Shown piece by piece: positions 20,777 through 31,059 of a stretch of DNA of 31,106 nucleotides. Below the pieces are notes generated by a model, which did no database searches, had not been told where the DNA came from, and was given only the letters and a program-made list of their open reading frames with translations. The stretch is from a virus. The position numbers and the translations under genes were made by a program. The stretch is from positions 1 to 31,106 of the IMG/VR virus record IMGVR_UViG_3300031758_000359. One strand, written 5' to 3'. Position 1 is the stretch's first letter; each line of letters begins with the position of its first letter.

Positions 20777-22191
20777 CACCCGAAGAAGAGGCAATGCTTG
20801 CGTACATGATGGGCTACGGTACCTACGGCCTGCCATTAATGCCAAGCGCGGCATCGCAATTGAATCTCGTGCAGGATGCTGGCATGATGACGTTTGACCC
20901 CGTCTTCATGTACAACTCAGGTTTGATTACGCCCGACATGCTGTTGATGCAGATTCGCAATGCCACGCATGAACCGGTTGGCGATGCGAATGAATACGAT
21001 TATGAGTCAATGCTCAATCGCGCGTCAGCCGCTGGTGAACAGGAATTGCTCCAGGGCATGAGCGACATTATGAATGGCGTCAACACCGCCAGCGGTTATG
21101 TCCGTAGGCTGAAGGCAAAACTACTGGACGCCGACCCCGAGACATCCTCTGCCCGCATGTCGTTGTACGACAGCATGCAGAGTGAACTCGAGAAGTTTGA
21201 GAAGGTGTGGAGCAACTACCAGATTGTCGAAGAGAAGCGGCAAACTGGAGAATACTTTATTGACGAGTCAACTGGGATGCTGATGAAGCCTCTCCTTGGC
21301 GAAAAGGCCAGAGAGAATCTTCGTGCTATGGGATGGAAGGGTCCGTTGTCGGAACCTGAGTTCTGGCGAACCATTCCAGATATGGCGACCGTGGACCAGG
21401 CGGCGAAACTGCAGGAGCAGTTGCGCCCGCAGATGGAAGCGTATGAGCGCGACCAGGAGATTGTTGAATCAGGCTGGAAGACCCGCGGCTGGAAGGATAT
21501 CGAAGACGCGTACCAGCGCGCCCTCACCCAGTTCAGCATGCCACAGACGACGCGTCAACTTGGTTACGAAGAACTTGGAACCATCAATGGATTCAATGTA
21601 ATTCTTCGCCAGGAAGAGGGAAAGACAAAGGCGTATAGGTACGACTCAAACGGCAAACTCAAGGCCATTTCTCAACCGTTGAGTGATACAGAAATATCTC
21701 AATTGCGCAATGAATCCGCTGACAGAAAATACAATCCCGGAAAATACCGCCAGGAAATCAAACTTCCCAATAGCGGAAAAATTGTGTATGAAGCGGGCAA
21801 GTCTTATCTCGAAACTACCGCACCTGGCGGCAGGCCCACAACAAGAACTGAAGTCAAATCTTCGACAAAGCAACCGACGCAGGAGCAGAAGTCGCAGGAC
21901 TACTGGGCCAGGCAGGCTGCTTATTACACAGCCAAGGGTATGGGCGAAGAGCGCCAGAGGAAGAAGGAAGTTGCCGCAAATGCTGAAGCGCAAGTTGCGG
22001 CCAAAATGTTAGAAGCCCAACAGAGGGGAACAGTCCCTGCTTTGCAGTGGTTGCAGCGTATGCCGCAGTTGGCGGCACTCGCTGCCATGCCGGCTCCTGA
22101 AAAGCCAAAAGCAACTCGTCCAGCACCGCGAGTTCTTTCGGACCAAGAGATTGACACAATGGCCAACATGATTGCTGGAGGAATGCAGTAG
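20773..22191 (+). CDS. Probable internal virion/ejection protein
   Basis: The ATG at 20773 (MTPEEEAMLAYMMGYGTYGL) overlaps the upstream TGA as ATGA, which favours it over an in-frame TTG four codons earlier. The 472-residue product is mostly helical. A central region with EFWRTIPDMATVDQAAKLQE, a beta insert (QLGYEELGTINGFNVILRQE) and a Lys/Gln/Pro-rich C-terminus follow. I do not recognise a catalytic site. It precedes the giant protein with a one-base overlap, so stoichiometry is probably set by coupling. Confidence 0.65.
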   Translation: MTPEEEAMLAYMMGYGTYGLPLMPSAASQLNLVQDAGMMTFDPVFMYNSGLITPDMLLMQIRNATHEPVGDANEYDYESMLNRASAAGEQELLQGMSDIMNGVNTASGYVRRLKAKLLDADPETSSARMSLYDSMQSELEKFEKVWSNYQIVEEKRQTGEYFIDESTGMLMKPLLGEKARENLRAMGWKGPLSEPEFWRTIPDMATVDQAAKLQEQLRPQMEAYERDQEIVESGWKTRGWKDIEDAYQRALTQFSMPQTTRQLGYEELGTINGFNVILRQEEGKTKAYRYDSNGKLKAISQPLSDTEISQLRNESADRKYNPGKYRQEIKLPNSGKIVYEAGKSYLETTAPGGRPTTRTEVKSSTKQPTQEQKSQDYWARQAAYYTAKGMGEERQRKKEVAANAEAQVAAKMLEAQQRGTVPALQWLQRMPQLAALAAMPAPEKPKATRPAPRVLSDQEIDTMANMIAGGMQ

Positions 22192-25100
22192 TGGCGACTT
22201 GGGAGGAAATCCTAAACGCAAATCCCAGGACTACGGCGACAGGAGGGCAGAGGACTACACCCGCTGTTGTTCGTCGCAGTGATGTCATGCGGCTACCACC
22301 TCCGACGAAGACGGAGAGTTGGTCGCTTGGTGCTGACAAGCCCAAGAGCAAGGAAGCCGGTGGACTCATGGGTGTCCTCCAGGACATTCTTGAGAGTCCT
22401 GTCGGCAAGGTGGTTGGCAAGGCTGGAGAGATTATCTCCTTGCCCGGTCGCGTTATTCCTTCTGTTGCTCAGGAAATTGCTGATGCACTCGACAGTGACC
22501 CAAACACCAATGCTTCGTGGAATGACCTTGGCAAGCAAATAACTGACCCGACATTTGGATGGGGAACAGTATTCGGTGATGTGTTCTCGGATGACAGTTT
22601 CTGGGGTAGGTGGGGCAACAGAGCGCTAGGTTTTGTTGGTGACATTGTCACCGACCCCCTGACGTACGTTACATTTGGTGGCAGTCGAGCGCTCCGTATT
22701 GGCAGTGAAGTCGCTGGCGAAACTGCCGAACAGTTGTCGAAGCGTGCTGCACGCATTGGATTTAATCCAGTTACTGGGCGTTCGGGACGTGAGGCTCTTG
22801 CCGTTCGCGTTCTCGAAAAGACTGGTGATGCGGACCTCGCAAAGAGGGCGTACCGCTATGGTCGTTCAGCATTGGCGGACCAGAAAGATGAAGTGTTCGA
22901 GACGCTTGGAATGGACCGAGCCGGCGTCTACTTCATGGGTCGTCGCGTTGGATTCACAAGAACTGGCCAGGCCCTTGAAGGCTCGCTTGCTTCTATGCGC
23001 ACGTGGTCTGGCGACCACTTGTTCAAGCGTGCAGCAGATGTATTTACGCCCGACGATGTTGCGGATGCTAGAAAGGCTCTGGCTCGTGGCACGGCACCGA
23101 CTGAACGCGCTGCAAAATATCTACACATGGTTGTATCGGACAACACCAGACGCAAGGCCGTTGGCGCAGCATCGCGCAAGGCTTCTGCCCTTGTTGACGG
23201 ACTCATCAAGGAAGTCGGTGAAAAGGATTTCAGGGCGGCAACGCCCAATGTGCGGAAGATTCTTGAAGGAGAACTTCCGTTTGTCGACCCCGTGACAGGT
23301 CTTGCGACGACAGTTGAACAGCGCGTTGCCGGCAAGTTGCGCGATTGGTTTGATGTGCTTTGGAATGATATTGATACTGCGGCCAAGGCCGTTGACCCGG
23401 CTTACGAAGCCAGCAGGGTCAAGAACTATTTCCCTCACATGATGACGGACGATGCTCTGTTCTATGTGACGAGCAAGAACACAAAGAACACATCGGCATT
23501 GAGGGAGATTCTGTTCAACCCCCTCGATAATGCTGGTTCGTTCAAGCACAGAATGACACTCGACGATGAGTTCTTCGGGGTTCCCCTCAAGGATATTGAT
23601 GGGCCAATTACCGTCGACAGGCTGAATAAGATTGCCAACGATGCTGGTTTCAAGGGTGAGTTCTTTGAAACAAACGCAGCAACGGTCATGCAGAAGTATG
23701 TTGGTTCGTACGCAGAGCAGATGGGCTTGATTGCGCGAAAGCAGTATCTGGTCGAGAAGGGCGTTTTCCAGCCCCTGTCCGATGTACTCAAGAAGTCAGA
23801 CCCACAGGTATTGAAGGACGCCAAGAAGGCGCTGAAGTTGGCTACCGAACGCCGCACTGCCGCAATTTCTTCTGCGGCAAGCAAAGCCCGTGAGGCTTTG
23901 TCTGCCGTGAACAAGCAGGCTTTGACTGCTGCTGGAATCTACGACGCGGGCATCCTCCTTGATGATGCTATTGCGGACATGCTCGAACACAGCAATCGTT
24001 TGTCTGCCTTGTATGAAGAAGTGCCCGATGTAATTCGTTCCCTTGAATCCGATTACGAGGCTGTCGTCGCTCGCCTTGAATTTGCACGCGCCGCACTCAC
24101 CGAGCCGCAGGCTCGGCTCGAAGATGTCCAGCGTGCGCTTGTGCGCGCAGAGGCCGATGCCCAGCGTCTATTCAACATTGAAGAGGAGATTGGCAAAGTC
24201 GGGGCATTCATTCAGGAAAACCTCGACAAGATTATGAACGAGGGTTCATTCTCTGGTAGCGACGCAATTACCAATCTTGCTAGGGAATTGAAGGAAGCGG
24301 TATCGACCGGCGTACCCGTCGATGTTGAGGGTAAGCGAGTCGAGGCGCTTATTGCCGCCTCCAAAGAATCATGGTGGAAGGTAGCAAACCCCGACAACAG
24401 CATTACTGTCGATTCGCTCAAGAATATGAGCGAGAAGCGGGTTGCCGAAATAGTTGAATCATCAATCCGTGGCAATGCCACAGTTGGGGAGATGCGTCAG
24501 GCATTGCTGTGGGTTGCTTCCGCCAACCCTCGCCTGCGTACATCTCAGCCCGAAATGTGGGAGTCGCTGTTTGGACCCAACGGCGTAATGAGAAAAGCCG
24601 CAGACGCAGACAGAATCCATAGGAGTCTCAACGAAAGCCGATTCAAGGGTCGTCGTGCGGCGACAATTGCGGCACGACGCTCTAATTTGATTTCAGCGGA
24701 GCGTTCGCTTGCCGTTGGCATCAGAGAGTATGTTGCTTCTCGCAGGCTTGCCAACGAATTCCTGAACGCCGATACCGTCATGGGGCGCGCAATTGCTGAC
24801 GCAAAGATTGCTCAGCCTATGGACAGATTGGCCGAACTGCTGGTTCGGCCCGAGTACATGGCAGTACGCCACTACTTCGATGGACTTCTTGGTCTCGCTG
24901 AAGATGCGGGATTCCAGGGAGTGCCCAGGGAATTGGATGTCGACGACATCATGAAGATTCTCAAGGGCATCGGTTCGAACTTTGAAAACTCCAAGTCAAT
25001 TACCGTCACGGTTGGATACGACACGACTGGCAAGATTGGCTCGAAGGCCATTGAGAAGTCGCTCACTATTGACATGTCGAACATGGTCGATGATGTTGAA

Positions 25101-28100
25101 TGGCTGATTCGCTATGGTGACAACGACGATGTTGATTCATATATCGAAGGAATTACCAGGGGGACAATCACCGACAGCATCACCGTGCCGACGCAGAAGT
25201 CACGCGGTGCTCGGCGTGGTGGGAAGATTGTTGACATCGGTAAGGAAAAGCGCCCGGTTGATGCGGGCAAGGGAGCGCGTGACCGGCTGCAGGCCAGGAT
25301 TCTGGGCTTTGAAGATAGTGCGGAGTTCCGTGAAGAACTTGCTGAAAAGGCTTTGCGCGAAGGCGATGCGCTTGGGTCGGCGATTCAGAGCGTAAAAGCA
25401 ATTGGTAATTATTTTGATGCCAATGCAATCAAGAAATCTCTTGTTGAAGTAGTGAAGCGCGAGGCCAGGGAGAATTCTCTTCGTGGCCAGTTGCAAGCAC
25501 TCGATGCAGAAATCGCACGCGAATTCCCGGACATCCCCGTTCAGTACTTTGGTACTGAAATAAACAAGCGTGGCAAATTGATTGGGGGTGTCCGAGACGT
25601 AGCGGATGTTGTCCGCTCCGACTCGTCCGACCAATTGCAAGACCTGTTGACAAAGTTGTGGTTTGTTGCTGATGTTGAAAAGCGCATTGCCGCAACTGTC
25701 GATGTATATGCATCGGCCAATATGGTGCCGGGTCTTGGTGTTGTCCAAGAAATTTACAATCGCGTTGCTCGTGATTTCCTGGACCGCATTGGTTCCGTAT
25801 CCGAAAGCCAGGCCAATGCCTGGAGCGCTCTCAGGGATATTCAGTACAAGATTCTCAACGGCGAATACGACAGCCCGGCTAAGGCATACGAGGCAATTGA
25901 AGAAGCAATTAAGACTCCAGCCATTTCCCGTGCTGTTGCAAAGGCGCGAGGCAATGCTGATGCGCCTAGACTTCTTCGCAAGTTGAATCAGTTTGGTGGA
26001 CTCAGAAGTAGTACCGTAGAGTTCAAGGAACTCAAAGCGACTAATCTCGATGTCGCCCAGTCGATGCGCAAAGAAATGATAGAGGAATTGCGCGATTGGT
26101 ACCAGGCTGTATTTCCTGGAGCAAAGCGCAATACTGGGCTTCCTATAATCAAGGAACAACTAGAAATTATTGTCAAGTCCGAGCCTGGTGTCAAGCGCAA
26201 GATTGGCAATAAGTGGGTTACGGTCGAGCGCTATGGACCAAATGCTTCGATGGAAGAACTGTCGTCGTGGTTGGCTGAAACAATCAAGTCAGTCGGGGGT
26301 GACAACAGGTCAACGCGTCGTAATGTTTTGTGGCTCCAGCGTGCGGCAGACCCGTTTATTGACCCATACGACAAGGCGGTGTTCGGCTCTCGTCAGTGGA
26401 ACGTAAATGTTCCATCTTCACTTGGAGCATCGCTGCGAGCAACAGCCGCCCAACTTGAAGAAGCAGTTGCTGCCGTAAGACTTGCCGACGAAGCAAGTGC
26501 TGCGGCCAAGCAGGCTCTCGAAAAGCAGCAGACCGAATTGTCGGAGTTGGAGTTGCTTGCGGAAACACTCGGCATCCCTGCTGGCCAAAGGCCGCGGATG
26601 CCGCTGACAAAAGCACAACGCGAAGGGATGACGCAAGAAGACTTGTCAAAGGTGCGCGATGTTGTGCGCAGCATTTTTGAAATCAAGAACTCTCCAGATT
26701 ATTTGGCGGCGGTTGAGCGTCGTGGATTGAACGATGTAATCATGATGCTCGCTGACGTAGCCAGCGAGGGTGGGGTAAAGATTCCTCTGGTCAGAACTCA
26801 TGTGACCAAGGCTCGTGAATTATTCGACACGGGTATTGAAATCTTTATTAGGCGAGATGAGAACAGCAAGTGGGTTCCGGTCACTTCGCGTGGTCAGATT
26901 ACTGATGATGTAAAGCCAGGTAATGTGGGCCAGAAGTATTGGTCGCTTGCTCGCGGAACAACTAAACGTGACGGCGGGCAGTTTGTGCCAGACGCCGCCA
27001 AGAATGTCCGCAACAAAAAGACTATTGAGAAGTTCTACAAGCGCATCGATGAACTCGATGCGATGCGCACGAGCAGAAAGATTTCGGAGAAGAAGTATCA
27101 AGCCGAAATCAATAAGATATACGACGACCTGGATAGATTGGGACGTAATACCGAATCGGTAAGTCAGACCGAAAACATCGTCCCAATTCTGAGCGAAGGA
27201 AAGGAAGAACTACGGAAGTACGTTCGTTCTCTTGAGAATCAACGCACCAAGTTGGTTATTGAAAAAAACAATATTCAGGGTGGCGTTGGCAGTATCACGG
27301 ACGAGACAGCCGCTAAGTTGCGGGCCGCCAAGCAGGTTGAGATTGATGAACTAAGCAAGAGTATTGAAGAAGCGAATGTCAAACTGTCTAGACGTATTGA
27401 CGCATCGCGCTTTGTCCAGCGCGATGGTAGTGATATTCAGTTCAGCGCAGAGGAAATTGAATCATTGTTCCTTACCGCTGGTGACACCGCTGGCGTAGAG
27501 AGACTGGCAGCCGAAGGCCGTCGAGTCGATACCTACTTGCTTGAACTTGAATACAACAGAACAAACGGCCGCATTGGCAATGCCGTCAAGAAGTTGTTGC
27601 GCGAGCAGCAGATGTCAGATGAAACACGCGCTCTGTTGGAGCGCTGGCTCTCGCGTCCTTCGACAACCTACGGAGACAGGCCGTTGGAGTTCGTGAGTGC
27701 CGCCGGTTCGAAGGTCAGTTTCTTCGAGGCAATAGTCAAGCCGACAATTGATGCGGAGATTAAGCGCCTAACGGAATATCGCAACCGTATTCAGATGTTG
27801 ATTCGTGCTTCGCAGCCCGATGTGCAACGCTCGGCCCTAATGAAGGCGCACTTCATCAACCAGGGATTGAAGAATGGTGATTTCACCATTGACGAATTGA
27901 CTGGTGGTATTTCCAGGTTGCCCCGCAATTCATCGCCGTGGCAGACCACGGCTCGTAGAGGTCACCTCGAAAGGGTGTGGAGCCAGTCGGTGGACAAGAA
28001 GGTTCTCGACAAGGTCGATGAACTCGAGCGCACGGCACAGGCTGCGAAGTATCGTGAAATCGTGAAGTCAAAGGAGGCGGCTGCCGACCTTGCCGCTCGT

Positions 28101-30332
28101 ATGCGCGAACAGGCAGACAAACTGGATACTGATGCACGCGGCAAACTTGGTGTTGCCGAAGGCATTGCTACCAAGATGGTTCAAACGATGGAGCAGATGA
28201 CTTCTCGTCTTGGTGATGACATTGAGTACGATGTCATGGCTCGCTACGACCAACTTGTGAACCCAATCCAGGGAAGCCGCTCGAAGCGGCTGAAACCAAC
28301 TGAGGCAATAGAAAAAATTCGTGACGAGATTCTGGAACTGCGTCCGATTGAGAAGGGGCCGGTTGGTCCATCGGGCACAATGCTTGTTCGTGGTGCTGAT
28401 GATGCGGCCAATGCCGCTGAAATCAAGAGACTTGCAGACCAGGCGATTTACTACTCCAAGGAACTCGAACCCAACTTCGATATGGCGACTGGCCGCATGA
28501 CACTGGGTCTTGAGGTTAGTTTGCGCAAGCGGGCTGTCGCCGCAATTGCCGACCAGAAGGAAGACCTCGCTGGAGAACTCGAGAAGACCAAGAAGGCTTG
28601 GGCCAAAGAGCAGAAGGCTCTCGCTAAGCCATTGAAGTCGGCGGCCAAGGATGCTCAGAAGCGTTTGGTGAAAGCCGGCAAGACGCAGGTTGATGCAATG
28701 GCCAAGTTCGATAGTGCTGAATTGTTTGCGATGAGCGCGGCTGAGTACGCCGAAACAATTATCCCCAAGTTGCACGCCAACCGTGAGCGGTTGGCTACTC
28801 TCATGGGAGACATTGAGAAATTCCTGAAGCGTACTGACAACGACATGGCGTTTGTTGGTGATGTGCTCGCATGGTTGGACGAGGCCGATTCAATCATCGA
28901 TGACCTGCTACCCCAGAGCAGCGCCGACCAGATTGACATTATGACCAGGCTTCGCACCGACCTGGCTAATCTCGAATATGAGTTTATGTCGTCGACAAAC
29001 CAGGAACAGTTCCTTCAGAAGTTCAACGCTGGTCTCGCAGATGGTACTGTCGGTCAACGAATTGTCAAGGAGGTCGACAAGGCCAAGGGATTTGTTAGCC
29101 TGCAAGCATACGGCATGCCCTCATACCAGGCGGAGAAGTGGCTAAGCGACATGTATGTAAACATGTCGCGTCTCCAGGTTCCCGAATTTGCCAGGGCACT
29201 CAGCAAGTTCCTCAGCAAGTACACCGGATTCTTTAAGGCATACGCAGTATCGACGCCTGGATTCGTTGTTCGAAACAGCATGGGCAATACATTCATGTGC
29301 ATTGCTGGTGGTGCTGATATCGGAAACATGACCGAGGGACTACGCCTGTACAGGGCTTGGCGTGGAGCGGTCAAGACTGGCGACGAAGCGGGATGGCTTG
29401 CCAAGCAAGACCCGCGCGTGACTACCGCTATCGCAGCAATGGACGCATCAGGATACGGTCGCGCTACGGAAGCGTTGAGGATGTTTAATCCCAAGCGCAA
29501 GTGGCTGGTTGACAATGGATACGTCAATGCTTTCCGAAAGGCCAATGAAGTATCGGAAGGTTCGGCTCGCTTTATGCTCGCCTGGGACACCGTTGTGAAG
29601 GGCGGAGACTTCAACGATGCGACAGCCAGGGTCAAGCGATTCTTGTTTGACTACAGCACGACGACACCGGCGGACACGGTGATGCGTCAGTTCGTCCCAT
29701 TCTGGTTCTGGATGTCGCGCAACCTGCCAATGCAGATTGTGAACCAGTACGAGAATCCTCGTGCTTACCTCATGTACCAGAGAGTGACGAACTCAATTCG
29801 TGCCGAAGAAGACGAGGGCGAAGTCGTGCCCAAGTGGTTGCGCGAATCGGGTGGCGTGAAGATTGCCGATGGCCTGTACGTAAACCCCGACTTCGGATTC
29901 AATAAACTGAATCAGCAATTGTCCGAACTGGCCGACCCAATGCGGCTGACCTCTTATGTCAACCCTGGTCTTCGCGTGCCGCTCGAAGCAGTCTTCGCAA
30001 AGCGCAAAATGTACACCGACACGCAGTTCAGCGAAAAGGCGCAGGAAGTTACGGGTGGTGCGTTTTCCCCGGCAGTATCCGCTTTGGCGGTTCTGTTGGG
30101 CCAGTCAAAGGAATTGCCAGACGGCAGCATGGGCACGACCGACAGATTCAACTACGCAATGAACAACCTCGTTCCGCCGTTGGCGCAACTCAGTCGTTTG
30201 TCTGGCGAAGATGATTACAACAAGGAGCGTCGTCGCAGTAACTGGGCAAGTTACTTCGGCATCCCCGTGCGCGAGGTCACTGATTCGATGATTGAAGCAG
30301 AGTTGCGTCGCAGAAAGCGAGAAGGTGAGTAA
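22191..30332 (+). CDS. Giant internal virion (ejection) protein, 2713 residues
   Basis: A GTG at 22191 (MATWEEILNANPRTTATGGQ), preceded by GGAGGAATGCA, opens the longest gene of the window. N-terminal amphipathic and aromatic segments (WGTVFGDVFSDDSFWGRWGN, then LGFVGDIVTDPLTYVTFG) are followed by KNYFPHMMTDD (about residues 411-421), long charged coiled-coil stretches (about 540-720, 1470-1520 and 1640-1800), and a C-terminal part (about 2325-2560). That last part has FFKAYAVSTPGFVVRNSMGN and RFLFDYSTTTPADTVMRQFV, then PFWFWMSRNLPMQ. This last pattern is the one I know from large phage polyvalent/ejection proteins (LPD38-like). It is probably packaged in the capsid and ejected with DNA to form a conduit. 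I saw no certain peptidoglycan hydrolase, polymerase or protease motif, but a domain search could find one. Confidence 0.8.
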   Translation: MATWEEILNANPRTTATGGQRTTPAVVRRSDVMRLPPPTKTESWSLGADKPKSKEAGGLMGVLQDILESPVGKVVGKAGEIISLPGRVIPSVAQEIADALDSDPNTNASWNDLGKQITDPTFGWGTVFGDVFSDDSFWGRWGNRALGFVGDIVTDPLTYVTFGGSRALRIGSEVAGETAEQLSKRAARIGFNPVTGRSGREALAVRVLEKTGDADLAKRAYRYGRSALADQKDEVFETLGMDRAGVYFMGRRVGFTRTGQALEGSLASMRTWSGDHLFKRAADVFTPDDVADARKALARGTAPTERAAKYLHMVVSDNTRRKAVGAASRKASALVDGLIKEVGEKDFRAATPNVRKILEGELPFVDPVTGLATTVEQRVAGKLRDWFDVLWNDIDTAAKAVDPAYEASRVKNYFPHMMTDDALFYVTSKNTKNTSALREILFNPLDNAGSFKHRMTLDDEFFGVPLKDIDGPITVDRLNKIANDAGFKGEFFETNAATVMQKYVGSYAEQMGLIARKQYLVEKGVFQPLSDVLKKSDPQVLKDAKKALKLATERRTAAISSAASKAREALSAVNKQALTAAGIYDAGILLDDAIADMLEHSNRLSALYEEVPDVIRSLESDYEAVVARLEFARAALTEPQARLEDVQRALVRAEADAQRLFNIEEEIGKVGAFIQENLDKIMNEGSFSGSDAITNLARELKEAVSTGVPVDVEGKRVEALIAASKESWWKVANPDNSITVDSLKNMSEKRVAEIVESSIRGNATVGEMRQALLWVASANPRLRTSQPEMWESLFGPNGVMRKAADADRIHRSLNESRFKGRRAATIAARRSNLISAERSLAVGIREYVASRRLANEFLNADTVMGRAIADAKIAQPMDRLAELLVRPEYMAVRHYFDGLLGLAEDAGFQGVPRELDVDDIMKILKGIGSNFENSKSITVTVGYDTTGKIGSKAIEKSLTIDMSNMVDDVEWLIRYGDNDDVDSYIEGITRGTITDSITVPTQKSRGARRGGKIVDIGKEKRPVDAGKGARDRLQARILGFEDSAEFREELAEKALREGDALGSAIQSVKAIGNYFDANAIKKSLVEVVKREARENSLRGQLQALDAEIAREFPDIPVQYFGTEINKRGKLIGGVRDVADVVRSDSSDQLQDLLTKLWFVADVEKRIAATVDVYASANMVPGLGVVQEIYNRVARDFLDRIGSVSESQANAWSALRDIQYKILNGEYDSPAKAYEAIEEAIKTPAISRAVAKARGNADAPRLLRKLNQFGGLRSSTVEFKELKATNLDVAQSMRKEMIEELRDWYQAVFPGAKRNTGLPIIKEQLEIIVKSEPGVKRKIGNKWVTVERYGPNASMEELSSWLAETIKSVGGDNRSTRRNVLWLQRAADPFIDPYDKAVFGSRQWNVNVPSSLGASLRATAAQLEEAVAAVRLADEASAAAKQALEKQQTELSELELLAETLGIPAGQRPRMPLTKAQREGMTQEDLSKVRDVVRSIFEIKNSPDYLAAVERRGLNDVIMMLADVASEGGVKIPLVRTHVTKARELFDTGIEIFIRRDENSKWVPVTSRGQITDDVKPGNVGQKYWSLARGTTKRDGGQFVPDAAKNVRNKKTIEKFYKRIDELDAMRTSRKISEKKYQAEINKIYDDLDRLGRNTESVSQTENIVPILSEGKEELRKYVRSLENQRTKLVIEKNNIQGGVGSITDETAAKLRAAKQVEIDELSKSIEEANVKLSRRIDASRFVQRDGSDIQFSAEEIESLFLTAGDTAGVERLAAEGRRVDTYLLELEYNRTNGRIGNAVKKLLREQQMSDETRALLERWLSRPSTTYGDRPLEFVSAAGSKVSFFEAIVKPTIDAEIKRLTEYRNRIQMLIRASQPDVQRSALMKAHFINQGLKNGDFTIDELTGGISRLPRNSSPWQTTARRGHLERVWSQSVDKKVLDKVDELERTAQAAKYREIVKSKEAAADLAARMREQADKLDTDARGKLGVAEGIATKMVQTMEQMTSRLGDDIEYDVMARYDQLVNPIQGSRSKRLKPTEAIEKIRDEILELRPIEKGPVGPSGTMLVRGADDAANAAEIKRLADQAIYYSKELEPNFDMATGRMTLGLEVSLRKRAVAAIADQKEDLAGELEKTKKAWAKEQKALAKPLKSAAKDAQKRLVKAGKTQVDAMAKFDSAELFAMSAAEYAETIIPKLHANRERLATLMGDIEKFLKRTDNDMAFVGDVLAWLDEADSIIDDLLPQSSADQIDIMTRLRTDLANLEYEFMSSTNQEQFLQKFNAGLADGTVGQRIVKEVDKAKGFVSLQAYGMPSYQAEKWLSDMYVNMSRLQVPEFARALSKFLSKYTGFFKAYAVSTPGFVVRNSMGNTFMCIAGGADIGNMTEGLRLYRAWRGAVKTGDEAGWLAKQDPRVTTAIAAMDASGYGRATEALRMFNPKRKWLVDNGYVNAFRKANEVSEGSARFMLAWDTVVKGGDFNDATARVKRFLFDYSTTTPADTVMRQFVPFWFWMSRNLPMQIVNQYENPRAYLMYQRVTNSIRAEEDEGEVVPKWLRESGGVKIADGLYVNPDFGFNKLNQQLSELADPMRLTSYVNPGLRVPLEAVFAKRKMYTDTQFSEKAQEVTGGAFSPAVSALAVLLGQSKELPDGSMGTTDRFNYAMNNLVPPLAQLSRLSGEDDYNKERRRSNWASYFGIPVREVTDSMIEAELRRRKREGE

Positions 30333-30820
30333 TGTTCGGTAAGAAGAACCGCAAGTACACGGGCTTTGATGGCAACGCCAAGGGGCGTCGACAGGGGACG
30401 AGCAAACTGATTCAGTGGATTATGTTCCTGAACGCTGGCAAGTTCCGCAATCTTGGCTCATGGAATGTGCGTGACATGCGGGGCAAGGAAGGGAAGCCCA
30501 GCGTCCACGGAACGGGGCGGGCTTTCGACATTGGGTTCAAGAACTACGAGGACGCTTGTGGCCTCATGGATTTCTTGGTGCGCCACAACGAGGCGCTAGG
30601 CATTGAGTACATTGCCGACTATTACCCCGGCCCGTTTGGCCGGGGCTGGCGTTGCGACCGAAACGACTGGTCTATCTACAAGAAGAAGACGATGGCTGGT
30701 GCGCCGGGTGGCAAGTGGATTCATGTGGAGATTTCTCCCGAGGTGGCAGACGACGCAGGCTACTTCGATGCCGTGTTCGAGTGCCTGCTGTCGCCGGCCA
30801 AGGGGCAGTTGCCCTACTGA
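30332..30820 (+). CDS. M15-type peptidase, endolysin candidate
   Basis: The 162-residue protein carries SVHGTGRAFDIG (about residues 57-68), the S-x-H-x-x-G-x-A-x-D zinc site of D-Ala-D-Ala carboxypeptidase/M15 peptidases, and a C-terminal WIHVEI (about 129-134) that supplies the third histidine and a catalytic acid. Zinc ligands are therefore H59, D66 and the His of WIHVE. It should cleave peptide bonds in the wall peptides. No signal peptide is visible, so release would need the holin-like proteins. It could alternatively be a virion-borne wall enzyme, as it is coupled to the giant protein by a one-base overlap. Confidence 0.85.
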   Translation: MFGKKNRKYTGFDGNAKGRRQGTSKLIQWIMFLNAGKFRNLGSWNVRDMRGKEGKPSVHGTGRAFDIGFKNYEDACGLMDFLVRHNEALGIEYIADYYPGPFGRGWRCDRNDWSIYKKKTMAGAPGGKWIHVEISPEVADDAGYFDAVFECLLSPAKGQLPY

Positions 30821-31059
30821 CCATCATTCATCGCAATGGTCAAAGACCTTGCGAGAATGTGAATCAACCCCATTAGTTCGAGGAGCGACGACATGCTCCC
30901 ATTGCATGCGTCTTCGTACATTTCCATGAATTCGACTGCGCCTGGATGCGACACCATGAGGCTCACCTCATAGAAGGTGTCGGCGTCACGCACAATCTTC
31001 TCGGCTCGAGCCTGTAGGTCGGCTATGTCGTTGGGGTCAATTCCCTCGAAGTCGCTCAC
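30814..31059 (-). CDS. Small hypothetical protein converging on the lysin
   Basis: An 81-residue acidic, helical product (MSDFEGIDPNDIADLQARAE...) starts with GTG at 31059 and overlaps the lysin gene tail to tail by 7 bases. The GTG overlaps the TGA of an upstream leftward gene (GTGA), supporting the start. The sequence, with TFYEVSLMVSHPGAVEFMEM and a final hydrophobic helix, is not one I recognise. Its strand marks the return of leftward, probably early, genes after the late block. Confidence 0.62.
   Translation of the reverse strand: MSDFEGIDPNDIADLQARAEKIVRDADTFYEVSLMVSHPGAVEFMEMYEDACNGSMSSLLELMGLIHILARSLTIAMNDGQ

Noticed and set aside
25200-26159. 319-codon open frame on the minus strand inside the giant gene
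   Set aside because: No ribosome binding site or domain pattern; the plus-strand frame continues intact with coiled-coil sequence through this region.
22191-30332. Virion RNA polymerase as identity of the giant protein
   Set aside because: I looked for polymerase catalytic motifs in the translated sequence and saw none with convincing context; the end motifs fit ejection proteins instead.
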